Assembly: GCF_900114655.1 (NCBI RefSeq)
Contig: NZ_FOTT01000002.1
Coordinates: 62,001-126,000, forward strand
DNA from: Candidatus Frackibacter sp. WG13
GTDB taxonomy: Bacteria; Bacillota; Halanaerobiia; Halobacteroidales; Acetohalobiaceae
Direction of reading: 5' to 3'
DNA length: 64,000 nt
Shown: piece after piece, positions 17,185 through 27,999 of the stretch
Layout of the letters: each line of letters opens with the position of its first letter
Numbering within the stretch: the first letter of the stretch is position 1
The notes under the pieces: generated by a model
What the model saw: the letters and a program-made list of their open reading frames with translations, nothing else
Database searches by the model: none
Told to the model about the DNA's origin: nothing
Made by a program: the position numbers and the translations under genes

Positions 17185-17250
17185 TCTTGGATTAAAATTT
17201 ATAATTAAGACAAAATTATAGAGGAATAAAGCAATTAATATAGAAAATAG

Positions 17251-18864
<1,614 letters not shown>

Positions 18865-18879
18865 TTAGAGGTGAAAAAA

Positions 18880-19173
18880 ATGTCTAGAAAGATGATAGCT
18901 ATAGTATTGGTCCAGGTCTTAATATTGATAGGGGGAATAGTTTGGTATTTGAATCGAACTACTAGTGAATACCAAGCTACTAACAGAACAGGCAAGCAGA
19001 TATATGAAGATGCCTGTATATCTTGTCATCCAATAGAAGAATTTGATGGTCGAAGTATATCGGTTGAGTATACAAAGAGGTTAGTTAGAGACGGTAAAGG
19101 TGTTATGCCTAAATATTCTAACATTAAAGAACCGGAGTTAACTAAGTTAGGCGAATATGTTAATCAATTATAG
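18880..19173 (+). CDS. Small membrane-anchored monoheme cytochrome c
   Basis: A 97-residue protein with an N-terminal anchor or signal segment (residues about 5-24) and one heme-attachment motif CISCH (C46, C49, H50). The methionine in GVMPKYSN is a good candidate for the sixth heme ligand. It should be an electron carrier outside the inner membrane. ATG at 18880 is chosen behind AGAGGTG; it follows pyrG by 15 bases and may share its transcript. No cytochrome maturation or terminal reductase genes are in the window. Confidence 0.8.
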   Translation: MSRKMIAIVLVQVLILIGGIVWYLNRTTSEYQATNRTGKQIYEDACISCHPIEEFDGRSISVEYTKRLVRDGKGVMPKYSNIKEPELTKLGEYVNQL

Positions 19174-19184
19174 TAAAAAATAGT

Positions 19185-19251
19185 ACCTCTCCATGTATAA
19201 TTTGGTTATTTATGGTAACGATATTAATATAACCAAATTAAATGGAGGGGT
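19185..19251 (+). promoter_or_regulatory. Long hairpin hiding a ribosome-binding site
   Basis: Bases 19185-19209 and 19229-19251 form a near-perfect stem of about 23 pairs around a 19-base loop. The right arm ends in GGAGGGG (19244-19250), the ribosome-binding site of the gene starting at 19258, so the stem would block its translation. No T-run follows, which argues against a terminator. Confidence 0.65.
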
Positions 19252-19257
19252 ATTATT

Positions 19258-19797
19258 ATGCGTTTAACAACTAGATATTTAACTTTATTTTTAATCTTAA
19301 TATTTGCTTCGCAGTTTGTAATGGCAGGACAGAGTGGGGAATTGATTAAGGGGAAGATAGTAGCAGTTAATGTTCAACAAGGAGTTTTTTTGGTAAAGAG
19401 TGGAAATAACCTTAAAGAATATCGAGTGAATATAGACACTCGAATATTACGTAATGGAGCATCTGTCTCGTTATCATCTTTACGACCAGTTACTGTTCAA
19501 GATTTTCAACCGGCTTTAATTAGGTTAAATGAAAAAGGAGAAGTAATGGAAGTTAGAGTAGAATATGATGTCTTGCCGATACAAGTTAAGGATGTTAATT
19601 ATGCTCAGTCACGAATAAAGTTACTGCTATTAAACTCGAATACATTATTAGAATTTAATTATAATTCTAAGATGAATTTAGTTCGAAATAGTCAACAAGT
19701 TATGCTTAAAAGTTTAAAAGTTGGGGACCAAGGCTTAGTAGTTTTAGGCTTGAATAATCAGATCGAAAAGGTTCAGGTTAGACATTATGAATACTAG
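19258..19797 (+). CDS. Secreted hypothetical protein, 179 aa
   Basis: A signal peptide (residues 1 to about 23, ending FVMAGQS) is followed by a strand-rich body containing what looks like two related halves (GKIVAVNVQQGVFLVKSG and VKDVNYAQSRIKLLLLNSN), reminiscent of small OB- or DUF5666-like folds. No family assignment is firm. ATG is seven bases after GGAGGGG, which is buried in a strong hairpin, so expression is likely controlled after transcription. Confidence 0.65.
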   Translation: MRLTTRYLTLFLILIFASQFVMAGQSGELIKGKIVAVNVQQGVFLVKSGNNLKEYRVNIDTRILRNGASVSLSSLRPVTVQDFQPALIRLNEKGEVMEVRVEYDVLPIQVKDVNYAQSRIKLLLLNSNTLLEFNYNSKMNLVRNSQQVMLKSLKVGDQGLVVLGLNNQIEKVQVRHYEY

Positions 19798-19870
19798 ATA
19801 ATATTTCTAATACCCTAAAGGAATTTTTCGCTAGATAGAGAATAATATTAGGTAAAGGGGGTTAAGATAG

Positions 19871-20509
19871 ATGATAATTGATCTTAAAGCAACTCTAGCT
19901 CTTAGGTGTCCAATTTGTGGTGAATTAGAAAGACATTCTTTTACTATATTTGATTTTTCTGGCCGTCAAAATTTAGAGATTAAATGTAAGTGTGGGTTTA
20001 ATAAGTTAGTTATTGGAACTAATAACTATAAACAGTACTGGTTTCAGTTTCCTTGCATTATTTGTGAGGTAGAACATATAATTTTCTATGATAATCAAGA
20101 ATTATGGTCTTCGCAGATAAAGGAGATTGCTTGTTTAGAGAATGAGGTTGAGTTAGGTTATTTAGGTTCGGAAGAAAAAGTAGAAGGATTAATTGAGGAA
20201 GAAGAGGAATATTTTGAATTTATGTTTGATGAGGTAGGTTTTGAAAACTACTTCAGTAGCCCTGAAATTATGTTATCAGCTTTAAATTTACTTCATGATA
20301 TTGCAGAAACTGGTGGTCTTTCTTGTCAATGTGGAAATGATGATATTGATATCGATATGTTCCCAGGAAAAATCGAACTACTTTGTAACCATTGTGATGG
20401 ATTAACTACAGTTAGTGCTGAAACAGAAGAAGATCTGACTTTCTTAAAAAACATTAAAAAAATTGAAATGCTTGAAGGAGTAGTGAGTGCTTTAGAGAAA
20501 AGAAATTAA
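19871..20509 (+). CDS. Cysteine-rich (zinc-ribbon-like) hypothetical protein
   Basis: A 212-residue acidic, cytosolic protein with repeated cysteine pairs: CPIC (residues 13-16), CKCG, CIIC, CQCG and CNHC, suggesting two or more zinc-binding knuckles, one near each end. The middle is rich in glutamate. I do not recognise a named family. ATG lies behind a G-rich site (GGGGGTTAAG), and the aldolase gene follows 49 bases later. Confidence 0.65.
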   Translation: MIIDLKATLALRCPICGELERHSFTIFDFSGRQNLEIKCKCGFNKLVIGTNNYKQYWFQFPCIICEVEHIIFYDNQELWSSQIKEIACLENEVELGYLGSEEKVEGLIEEEEEYFEFMFDEVGFENYFSSPEIMLSALNLLHDIAETGGLSCQCGNDDIDIDMFPGKIELLCNHCDGLTTVSAETEEDLTFLKNIKKIEMLEGVVSALEKRN

Positions 20510-20558
20510 ATGTGTACATAATTAACATATATGAGTAACTTACATAGGGGGTTTTAAT

Positions 20559-21410
20559 ATGTCATTAGTGCCAATGAGTGATATTCTAGAAAAAGCAAAT
20601 AAGGGAGGATATGCTGTTGGTGGCTTTAATATGAATAATCTAGAAGCTTTACAAGCAATTATTGAAGCTGCTGAAGAAGAAAATTCACCGGTGATTGTCC
20701 AGGCCAGCGAAGGCGCAATTCGTTATATTGATATGGAGTATGCAGTAGCTATGGCTAAAGCAGCTGGTGAGAAAGCTTCTGTTCCTGTAGCATTACACTT
20801 AGATCATGGTAGTAATTTTGAAAAGACTATTCAGTGTATTAGAAATGGTTTCTCTTCTGTAATGATTGATGGTTCTAAATTACCTTTTGAAGAGAATATT
20901 GATGTAACTAATAAGGTTATTGAAGCTGCTCATGCAGTAGGGGTTAGTGTCGAAGCAGAATTAGGAAAGATAGGTGGCACTGAGGATGACCATACAGTTG
21001 AAGATAAAGCTGCTACTATGACTGATCCTGATGAAGCAGTAGAATTCATAGAAAAGACAGATGTTGATGCTTTAGCAATTGCCATTGGAACGGCGCATGG
21101 AGTTTATAAAGGGGATCCAGAATTAGATTTTGATAGACTTAAGACTATTAATGAGAAAGTAGATATTCCGTTAGTTTTACATGGTGCTTCTGGAGTTCCA
21201 AATGACGACATTGCCAAAGCGATTGAGTTAGGAATTAATAAGATTAATGTTAATACAGCTTTTCAGCAAGCATTTACTGCTAAAATGAGAGAAGTTTTAG
21301 AAGATCCTGATGTTTATGACCCACGCAAGATTTGTGGTCCTGCAAGAGATGCAATGAAGGAGAAAGTAATCGAAAAGATTAGATTATTTGGTAGTAATGA
21401 TAAAGCATAA
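20559..21410 (+). CDS. fba: Class II fructose-1,6-bisphosphate aldolase
   Basis: A zinc-dependent glycolytic aldolase of 283 residues. The metal-binding histidines and neighbours are seen in HLDHGSN, EAELGKIGG, GTAHGVYKG and VLHGASG. This short form is the usual Firmicutes type. The catalytic residues look intact. It follows the cysteine-rich gene in the same direction and ends before a strong terminator. Confidence 0.95.
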   Translation: MSLVPMSDILEKANKGGYAVGGFNMNNLEALQAIIEAAEEENSPVIVQASEGAIRYIDMEYAVAMAKAAGEKASVPVALHLDHGSNFEKTIQCIRNGFSSVMIDGSKLPFEENIDVTNKVIEAAHAVGVSVEAELGKIGGTEDDHTVEDKAATMTDPDEAVEFIEKTDVDALAIAIGTAHGVYKGDPELDFDRLKTINEKVDIPLVLHGASGVPNDDIAKAIELGINKINVNTAFQQAFTAKMREVLEDPDVYDPRKICGPARDAMKEKVIEKIRLFGSNDKA

Positions 21411-21456
21411 TATTAACTGTAACTGAGTAACCAGTAAAAATAACATGATTTTATTG

Positions 21457-21487
21457 AAAAGGTGCAGAATCTTATTCTGCTCCTTTT
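21457..21487 (+). terminator. Terminator of fba
   Basis: A 14-position stem with one T:T mismatch (21457-21470 with 21474-21487), GC-containing, with a three-base loop; the right arm ends in CCTTTTT. Confidence 0.85.
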
Positions 21488-21494
21488 TCTATGT

Positions 21495-21511
21495 ATTATG
21501 CAAGAATCTTA
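21495..21511 (+). repeat. Dispersed intergenic motif, copy near fba
   Basis: ATTATGCAAGAATCTTA differs from 4147-4163 by one base and from 53623-53639 by two. All three copies are between genes. Confidence 0.45.
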
Positions 21512-21549
21512 ATTATGAAAGAAGAAAAATTAGCTATTATCGTTTGAAG

Positions 21550-21579
21550 TTGACTTTAAAAAGTAGTTAGTGATATAAT
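21550..21579 (+). promoter_or_regulatory. Sigma-A promoter of the antiporter gene
   Basis: TTGACT (21550-21555), an 18-base spacer and a perfect TATAAT (21574-21579). Confidence 0.7.
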
Positions 21580-21627
21580 AAACATGTTGTTAATTATTAG
21601 AGGGAGCCTGTTAGGAGGAGAATAGTT

Positions 21628-22635
21628 TTGACACAAGCTTGGATTATATTTATTATTTCTGCATTAGCGATTATAATAGCGGGAACAAAACTTTCTAAAT
21701 ATGGAGATGTAATAGCAATTGAGACCGGATTAGGTCAGGCTTTAGTTGGTAGCATATTAGTAGCAGGAGCTACCTCGCTACCAGAGGTGGTAACTAGTGC
21801 TACGGCTTCATTAATTAATGCTCCAGATATTGCGATCGGTAATGTTTATGGTAGTAATACTTTTAATATCATGATTTTGGCAGTGGCTGATTCATTAAAA
21901 GGGACTAGTCCTTTTCTTCTCAATGTTCAGTCTAAGCATATTCTATCGGCTTTATTAGGAATTCTATTATCTGCTATTGGTGCAATGGCTATTTTATCCG
22001 GTAACCTTTTAGGTAGTAGTGTTGAAGTTTTTGGGATTGGCATAGGAGCCTTAGCTATTGTAGTTACATATATTATAGGAGCTCGCTTGATCTTTCGTTA
22101 TGAACGTAAGAATCCTGAATTAGAAGATGAAGAGGAAGCGGTTGTCGGAGATATGTCTTTAAAAGAAGCAGCGATGAAGTTTGCTATAGTAGCAGTAGTT
22201 ATTATTGTGGCTGGAATTAAGTTGAGTCAGTCAGCGGATCAGATTGCTACTGCAACTGGAATGGAACAGACATTTATTGGTAGTACTTTAGTAGCGGCAG
22301 CTACTTCTCTACCTGAGATGGTAGCTTCTATTGGTGCCCTTAGAATTAATGCCTATGACATTGCAGTTGGGAATGTATTAGGAAGTAATATCTTTAATAT
22401 GACAATTATCTTTGTGGCTGATATATTCTATCAACAAGGGTCGGTTTTAGCCAATGCTTCTTTAAATCATACGGTTACTGCCTTACTTGGTTTAATTCTA
22501 AGTTCTATTGTAGTTATCGGTCTCTTCTATCGTTCTAAGAAGACATTCTTTAATATTGGTTGGGACTCTTTTGCTAATATATTTGTTTATCTAGTAGGAG
22601 CATACTTATTATTTAATCTCGGAGTTAATTTTTAA
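21628..22635 (+). CDS. Calcium/sodium antiporter family (YrbG/CaCA) protein
   Basis: A 335-residue inner-membrane exchanger with about ten helices and the two inverted alpha repeats of the cation/Ca2+ superfamily: [16 protein letters not shown]…[10 protein letters not shown] and [16 protein letters not shown]…[10 protein letters not shown]. Each repeat keeps the acidic residue that binds cations. It should exchange sodium for calcium or a related cation. TTG start behind AGGAGGAG. Confidence 0.87.
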   Translation: MTQAWIIFIISALAIIIAGTKLSKYGDVIAIETGLGQALVGSILVAGATSLPEVVTSATASLINAPDIAIGNVYGSNTFNIMILAVADSLKGTSPFLLNVQSKHILSALLGILLSAIGAMAILSGNLLGSSVEVFGIGIGALAIVVTYIIGARLIFRYERKNPELEDEEEAVVGDMSLKEAAMKFAIVAVVIIVAGIKLSQSADQIATATGMEQTFIGSTLVAAATSLPEMVASIGALRINAYDIAVGNVLGSNIFNMTIIFVADIFYQQGSVLANASLNHTVTALLGLILSSIVVIGLFYRSKKTFFNIGWDSFANIFVYLVGAYLLFNLGVNF

Positions 22636-22667
22636 GAGTTAGAATTTCAAGGGAGGCAGTTTGGTTG

Positions 22668-23921
22668 ATGAATATTACTGAGTTAGAATCAAAGACGATT
22701 ACGGAATTACATGAAGTGGCTAAAGATTTAGGAATTAATGGTTATACCCGTTTAAAGAAGAAGGAGTTAATCTTTGAAATTTTGAAGGTAGAAACAGAGA
22801 ATGGAGGATTGATCTTTGCGGAAGGGGTTTTAGAGATTCTTCCTGATGGTTATGGTTTTTTGAGACCATCTAAGTATGTACCTAGTACAGATGATATCTA
22901 TATTTCAGCTTCTCAAATTAGAAGATTTGATCTAAGGACTGGTGATGTAGTCTCTGGACAGGTACGAAGACCTAAAGAGAATGAACGTTATTTTGCATTA
23001 TTAAGAATTGAGGCAGTTAATTATTCGGATCCAGAACTTGCTAAAGAAAGAGTTCACTTTGAAGATTTAACTCCTTTATATCCAGAAGAAAGAATTGCTT
23101 TAGAGAGCACCCCTAGTGATGTTTCGACACGTTTGATCGATGTAATAGCTCCTATAGGTAAAGGACAGCGTGGTTTAATTGTTGCTCCTCCGAAAGCAGG
23201 AAAGACGGTCTTGTTAAAGAAAGTAGCTAATAGTATTGTTAAGCAGTGTCCTGATGCAAAATTAATGATCTTGCTGATTGATGAGAGACCAGAAGAAGTT
23301 ACTGACATGAAAAGGTCAGTTGATGCAGAGGTGATTAGTTCTACTTTTGATGAACCACCACAGAATCATATTAAAGTTTCAGAATTGGTCTTAAAGAAAG
23401 CAAAGAGGTTAGTAGAGCAGAAACGGGATGTAATCATTCTTTTAGATAGTATTACCCGTTTAGCTAGGGCTTATAATGTTAATGTTCCTTCTAGTGGTAG
23501 GACATTATCTGGTGGTCTAGACCCAACGGCTCTTCATAAACCAAAACGTTTCTTTGGAGCCGCAAGAAATATTGAAGAAGGAGGTAGCTTGACTATTTTA
23601 GCTACTTCGTTAATCGAAACTGGGAGTAGAATGGATGATGTAATCTACGAAGAGTTTAAAGGGACTGGGAATATGGAACTTCATTTAGATAGAAATTTAG
23701 CCGAAAAGCGTTTATTCCCTGCTATTGATGTTAAACGGTCTAGCACTAGAAAAGAAGAATTGCTATTAGAAGAAGCTGAATTAGAAACGATGTGGACTTT
23801 ACGAAAAGAGATTAATGACCTATCTAAATCACAGATTATTACTTCTTTTATTAAACATATTAAGAATACTAAATCTAATAAGCAGATGTTAGAATCATTA
23901 CGAAAGGCATTTGTAGAATAA
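22668..23921 (+). CDS. rho: Transcription termination factor Rho
   Basis: A hexameric RNA helicase of about 417 residues that ends untranslated transcripts. It has the Rho N-terminal helix bundle (about 1-45), the cold-shock-like RNA-binding domain (about 50-125, [11 protein letters not shown]) and the RecA-type motor with Walker A (PPKAGKT) and Walker B ([16 protein letters not shown]). GGGAGG lies 11 bases before this ATG and eight before an in-frame TTG at 22665; either could be used. No insertion in the N-terminal domain. Confidence 0.96.
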   Translation: MNITELESKTITELHEVAKDLGINGYTRLKKKELIFEILKVETENGGLIFAEGVLEILPDGYGFLRPSKYVPSTDDIYISASQIRRFDLRTGDVVSGQVRRPKENERYFALLRIEAVNYSDPELAKERVHFEDLTPLYPEERIALESTPSDVSTRLIDVIAPIGKGQRGLIVAPPKAGKTVLLKKVANSIVKQCPDAKLMILLIDERPEEVTDMKRSVDAEVISSTFDEPPQNHIKVSELVLKKAKRLVEQKRDVIILLDSITRLARAYNVNVPSSGRTLSGGLDPTALHKPKRFFGAARNIEEGGSLTILATSLIETGSRMDDVIYEEFKGTGNMELHLDRNLAEKRLFPAIDVKRSSTRKEELLLEEAELETMWTLRKEINDLSKSQIITSFIKHIKNTKSNKQMLESLRKAFVE

Positions 23922-23925
23922 ATGG

Positions 23926-23954
23926 TTGAAATCGATTAATAACTATGTTATAAT
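23926..23954 (+). promoter_or_regulatory. Sigma-A promoter of rpmE
   Basis: TTGAAA (23926-23931), a 17-base spacer and a perfect TATAAT (23949-23954). Confidence 0.7.
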
Positions 23955-23998
23955 ATAACAGTTGAAACTAGGTGTAATTAAGAAAGAGGTGACTTAAG

Positions 23999-24199
23999 AT
24001 GAAAAAGGGAATACATCCAGAATATAATGAAGCAACGATCTTATGCGCTTGCGGAGAAGAATTCAAAACTAAGACAACAAAGGGCAACCTACGTGTAGAA
24101 GTTTGTTCTAATTGTCATCCATTCTATACAGGTAAGCAGAAGAAAGCCGCTAAGGGTGGACGAGTTGAAAGATTCAAGAAAAAATATGGTATTGAATAA
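23999..24199 (+). CDS. rpmE: 50S ribosomal protein L31 (zinc form)
   Basis: A 66-residue ribosomal protein with the zinc-binding cysteines CAC (16, 18) and CSNC (36, 39) of the C+ type. ATG start behind AGAGGTG. It follows rho, as in Bacillus, but has its own promoter and terminator. Confidence 0.96.
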   Translation: MKKGIHPEYNEATILCACGEEFKTKTTKGNLRVEVCSNCHPFYTGKQKKAAKGGRVERFKKKYGIE

Positions 24200-24203
24200 T
24201 CTT

Positions 24204-24236
24204 AAACGCAGGGCAATTTTGCTCTGCTGTTTTCTT
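24204..24236 (+). terminator. Terminator of rpmE
   Basis: A 9-bp stem (GCAGGGCAA with TTGCTCTGC, one G:U) and then TGTTTTCTTT. Confidence 0.8.
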
Positions 24237-24273
24237 TATTACTCTATTTTCTCTAAAGAAAAGAGGTGTGAGA

Positions 24274-25161
24274 ATGTCAGATAAAGAGCATTGTAATCAT
24301 AATCACCAATACGGCGGTCAAGCTGTAATCGAAGGTGTAATGATGCGTGGTGAAAAAGACTTAGCTATCGCTGTTAGAAAAGGCGAAGGCGATATTGTAT
24401 TACGTAAAGAGAAGGTTAATTCTGTTACTGATAGATTTTCTATCTTAGGAAAGCCTTTTGTACGTGGTGTTGTTGCTCTTTTTGAATCTTTAATTATGGG
24501 TATGCAAGCATTAACTTTCTCTGCTAATCAAGTTGCGGAAGAGGAAGAAGAGGAATTAACTACTTTTGAAATGGTTACAACGATTGTAGTAGCTCTAGGT
24601 TTAGCAATTTTGTTATTCGTTATTTTACCAGCAACAGCTATTAAATTCATTCAACAATATATCGAATCTAACTTAGTATTAAATTTTATTGAAGGAATGA
24701 TTAAGATATCGGTCTTCTTATTATATATCATAGGGATCTCACAATTGAAAGATATTAAACGAGTCTTTCAATACCATGGTGCTGAGCATAAAGTTATCTT
24801 TAATTATGAATCCGACCTACCTTTGAGTATTGAAAATGCTAAACAACATAGCCCGCTACATCCAAGGTGTGGAACTAATTTTTTATTAATTGTAATGGTA
24901 GTTAGTGTCTTAATCTTTTCATTCTTTGGTAGACCAGCATTTTTAAATCGAATCTTAATTCATATTGCCCTACTACCAATAGTAGCTGGAGTTTCATATG
25001 AAATTATTAAACAAGCAGGAAAGAAAGATGCTAATCCAATTATAAAACTAGTTGCAACCCCTGGACTTTGGTTACAGAAGTTAACTACAAGAGAACCAGA
25101 TGACGAGCAGATAGAAGTAGCAATTAAGGCTTTAGAAGGGGTTTTAGAACAAGAAGACTAA
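24274..25161 (+). CDS. DUF1385 (YqhQ-like) membrane protein
   Basis: A 295-residue protein that begins with a histidine-rich stretch, then the family segment GGQAVIEGVMMRG, and has about four hydrophobic helices in its middle and late part. The FQYHGAEHKVIFNYE and HSPLHPRCGTNFL motifs carry histidines and a cysteine that could bind metal. Function unknown; the family is often found between rpmE and prfA. ATG at 24274 is chosen behind AAGAGG. Confidence 0.85.
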   Translation: MSDKEHCNHNHQYGGQAVIEGVMMRGEKDLAIAVRKGEGDIVLRKEKVNSVTDRFSILGKPFVRGVVALFESLIMGMQALTFSANQVAEEEEEELTTFEMVTTIVVALGLAILLFVILPATAIKFIQQYIESNLVLNFIEGMIKISVFLLYIIGISQLKDIKRVFQYHGAEHKVIFNYESDLPLSIENAKQHSPLHPRCGTNFLLIVMVVSVLIFSFFGRPAFLNRILIHIALLPIVAGVSYEIIKQAGKKDANPIIKLVATPGLWLQKLTTREPDDEQIEVAIKALEGVLEQED

Positions 25162-25180
25162 TTCTATCAAAGACTTATGA

Positions 25181-25208
25181 AAGTCGCCTATTAAAGGGCG
25201 GCTTTTTT
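25181..25208 (+). terminator. Terminator after the DUF1385 gene
   Basis: An 8-bp stem (AAGTCGCC with GGCGGCTT, one G:U) followed by TTTT. Confidence 0.8.
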
Positions 25209-25223
25209 AATAATGCAGAATAA

Positions 25224-25252
25224 TTGAATTACTGTAAAAAAGATGATAGAAT
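25224..25252 (+). promoter_or_regulatory. Sigma-A promoter of prfA-prmC
   Basis: TTGAAT (25224-25229), a 17-base spacer and TAGAAT (25247-25252). Confidence 0.55.
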
Positions 25253-25321
25253 ATATAGATAGTATGTGGTTGTACCATGTGGTATAAATAGCAAAATCAA
25301 AATGTGATGGAGGTTAATTAT

Positions 25322-26401
25322 ATGTTTGATTTAAAAGAAGCACTGGATGAAGTAGAAGTTAGATATGAAAAAGTAGGAAAAATGTTAAGTGATCCAGAAG
25401 TGATTAATGATCAAGATAAATTCCAGAAATTAGCTAAGGAGCATGCTGAACTGAAAGAGATAGTAGCTAAATATCGTGAATATAAGAAAGCATTAACAGG
25501 AATTGAAGAAGCAGAAGAATTATTAGAGATAAGTGATGATGAAGATACAATAGAATTAGCTAATATGGAGCTTGAAGAGTTAGAGCCTAAAAGGGAAAGG
25601 CTAGAAGAGAAGTTACCATTGATGCTAGTACCAAAGGACCCTAACGACGAAAAGAACGTAATTGTAGAGATTAGAGCTGGCGCTGGGGGAGACGAAGCAG
25701 CATTATTTGCAGGCGATCTATATAGAATGTATTCTCGTTATGCTGAAAATAATGGTTGGAAAGTAGAAACTATGAGTTCTAGTGCTGCTGGAGTAGGTGG
25801 ATTGAAAGAGATTATCTTTAGTGTAGAAGGGGAAGGTGCATATAGTAGGCTTAAGTATGAAAGTGGAGTCCATCGAGTGCAGAGAGTACCATCTACTGAA
25901 TCTAGTGGACGAATTCATACATCAACAGCTACTGTAGCCGTACTACCTGAAGCAGAGGACGTTGAAATAGAGATTAATCAGAATGATTTAACTATTGATA
26001 CTTATCGTTCTAGTGGGCCTGGAGGGCAGAGTGTAAATACTACTGATTCAGCTGTTAGAATTACTCATGAACCAACAGGAATTGTAGTTTCTTGCCAAGA
26101 TGAAAAGTCACAACATAAGAACAAGAGAAAAGCAATGCGGATTTTGAGATCTAGAGTTAAAGAGAAGATTGAAGCTGAGCAACAAGCTGAAGTTGATGAA
26201 GCACGAAAGACACAGATTGGTACTGGAGGTCGTAGTGAGCGAATTAGAACCTATAACTTCCCGCAAGGAAGAGTTACTGATCATAGAATTAATTTAACTA
26301 TGCATCAATTAGATAGTATTCTTGATGGAGATATTGATGAAGTAATTGAAGAGTTAATAACAGCTGATCAAGCAGAAAAATTAAAGAAGATGCATTCCTA
26401 A
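25322..26401 (+). CDS. prfA: Peptide chain release factor 1
   Basis: Recognises UAA and UAG stop codons and releases the finished chain. The 359-residue protein has the catalytic GGQ motif ([18 protein letters not shown]), which is the methylation target of the next gene's product. The ATG at 25322 is eight bases after GGAGG. Forms an operon with prmC. Confidence 0.96.
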   Translation: MFDLKEALDEVEVRYEKVGKMLSDPEVINDQDKFQKLAKEHAELKEIVAKYREYKKALTGIEEAEELLEISDDEDTIELANMELEELEPKRERLEEKLPLMLVPKDPNDEKNVIVEIRAGAGGDEAALFAGDLYRMYSRYAENNGWKVETMSSSAAGVGGLKEIIFSVEGEGAYSRLKYESGVHRVQRVPSTESSGRIHTSTATVAVLPEAEDVEIEINQNDLTIDTYRSSGPGGQSVNTTDSAVRITHEPTGIVVSCQDEKSQHKNKRKAMRILRSRVKEKIEAEQQAEVDEARKTQIGTGGRSERIRTYNFPQGRVTDHRINLTMHQLDSILDGDIDEVIEELITADQAEKLKKMHS

Positions 26402-26422
26402 GGAAGTGGGTGGAGTAGTTCG

Positions 26423-27316
26423 ATGGAGAAGCTTGATATTAAAGAAATATTAAATAGAACTACGGAACATTTTAAAAAGTATGATATTGCTACTCCTAGA
26501 TTAGATGCAGAGGTGCTTTTAGCTGATCTTATAGGTGTTGAGAGAATTCAGTTATATGTACAATTTAATAGACCTTTAACGAAAGAAGAAATAGATGAGT
26601 ACAGAGAAAGAGTAATTAAACGTTCTAAAAGAGTACCGGTAGCTTATATAATTGGTCAACAAGAATTTATGTCGCTTGATTTTAAAGTTACTCAGGATGT
26701 ATTAATTCCTAGGCCAGAGACTGAACATTTAGTCGAAAGAACTATTCAAGAAGTTAAAGAATCAGATAAAGAAGAACTGACAGTGCTAGACCTTTGTACT
26801 GGGAGTGGAGCAATTATTATCAGTTTAGTGAAGGAATTAATTAGTGGAATGGAGATTAAGGTTAGATATATTGCTGTAGATATTTCAGAAGAAGCTCTTA
26901 AGGTAGCTAAAGAGAATGCTAGATTACATGGTGTTTTAGATAAAATCGAGTTTATTAAAGGTGATCTTTTAGAACCGATTGTCAAAAAAGGTTTACAGAT
27001 AGATATTTTAGTTTCTAATCCTCCTTATGTTCCTAACCAGGATTTAGATGAGTTGCAACCTGAATTGCAATATGAACCAGAGATTGCCTTAAAAGGTGGT
27101 CAAGATGGGTTAGATTTTTATAAGAGGATTATTACTGGGGCTCAAAAAGTAATTACTGATAGTGGTATAATTGCTTTAGAGATAGGGAATCAACAATTGC
27201 TAGGAGTAAAGGATTTATTAGTGAAGAATGATTTTAGTGATATAGAGATTATTGATGATTATTCAGAGGTTCCTAGGGTGATATTAGGCAAGAATAATAA
27301 TGAAAGGAGTGACTAG
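26423..27316 (+). CDS. prmC: Release factor glutamine methyltransferase
   Basis: Methylates the glutamine of the GGQ motif in release factors using S-adenosylmethionine. A helical N-terminal domain (about 1-85) is followed by a Rossmann methyltransferase domain with VLDLCTGSGAIII and the substrate-binding NPPY motif. The 297-residue length is typical. It lies 21 bases after prfA. Confidence 0.95.
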   Translation: MEKLDIKEILNRTTEHFKKYDIATPRLDAEVLLADLIGVERIQLYVQFNRPLTKEEIDEYRERVIKRSKRVPVAYIIGQQEFMSLDFKVTQDVLIPRPETEHLVERTIQEVKESDKEELTVLDLCTGSGAIIISLVKELISGMEIKVRYIAVDISEEALKVAKENARLHGVLDKIEFIKGDLLEPIVKKGLQIDILVSNPPYVPNQDLDELQPELQYEPEIALKGGQDGLDFYKRIITGAQKVITDSGIIALEIGNQQLLGVKDLLVKNDFSDIEIIDDYSEVPRVILGKNNNERSD

Positions 27317-27318
27317 TT

Positions 27319-27777
27319 ATCGAGCTAAAAGATATTATGACTTCAGATGTAATTACTGTTGGGCCTGATGCTACTATGCGTGACGTAGCATATTTACTGG
27401 TAGAAGAAAGGATTAGTGCTGTACCAGTTGTAGATCCATATGAAGGTTTACTAGGGATGATTACTGAACGAGTTTTAATTGAAATGCCACTACCTAGTTG
27501 TTTAGAGCTGTTAGGAGATAATTTCTATCTTCCTGATGTAGAAGTTTATCGTAAAAAGTTATTAGAAGGTTTAAGTGAAAGTGTTTTAGATTATCTTACA
27601 AAAGCGTATACTTTTAGTTATGAAACACCAGTAACTCAGATTGCAGCAACTATGGTTAGCCAAAGGATAAGAGAAGCTATAATTATGGAAGAAGATAAAA
27701 TTGTAGGAATAGTTAGTAAGTCAGATATAGTTAGGGCGATGTTGAATGTAAATGGTAGAAACAAGTATAATGATTAG
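27319..27777 (+). CDS. CBS-domain pair protein, probably with an ATC start
   Basis: Two CBS modules (about residues 1-60 and 85-150) make a small cytosolic sensor of adenine nucleotides or similar ligands. The first strand, IELKDIMTSDVITV, matches the usual start MxVKDIMT only if translation begins at the ATC at 27319, nine bases after GGAG. The first ordinary start, ATG at 27337, would lose that strand and is 27 bases from the site. It follows prmC by two bases and precedes a transporter gene it might regulate. Confidence 0.75.
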   Translation: MELKDIMTSDVITVGPDATMRDVAYLLVEERISAVPVVDPYEGLLGMITERVLIEMPLPSCLELLGDNFYLPDVEVYRKKLLEGLSESVLDYLTKAYTFSYETPVTQIAATMVSQRIREAIIMEEDKIVGIVSKSDIVRAMLNVNGRNKYND

Positions 27778-27831
27778 GTGTTGTAGGAGTCTAGATAGCT
27801 TAATTTAGTCAGCATTATTTAGGTATGATAT

Positions 27832-27963
27832 AGAGCTGGGGGCAGCTTGGTTACTGTTTTTCAGCTCTGAGATTAATTAAATTTAAGCGAAGAACTAAGC
27901 TAGAGATGGGTTAAGACTTTTATAGAGGTTGTTGATAACCTAGATAAAAGTATTAACCTTTTT
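27832..27963 (+). promoter_or_regulatory. Structured leader with terminator-like hairpin before the transporter
   Basis: AGAGCTG (27832-27838) can pair with CAGCTCT (27862-27868), while its inner AGCTG can instead pair with CAGCT (27843-27847). Downstream, 27916-27923 pairs with 27944-27951 and 27926-27930 with 27937-27941, with a TTTTT run at 27959-27963. The layout resembles an attenuator, but I cannot match it to a known riboswitch. Confidence 0.45.
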
Positions 27964-27999
27964 AGCTATAATTTTTGAAAATAATAGGAGATGATATTA

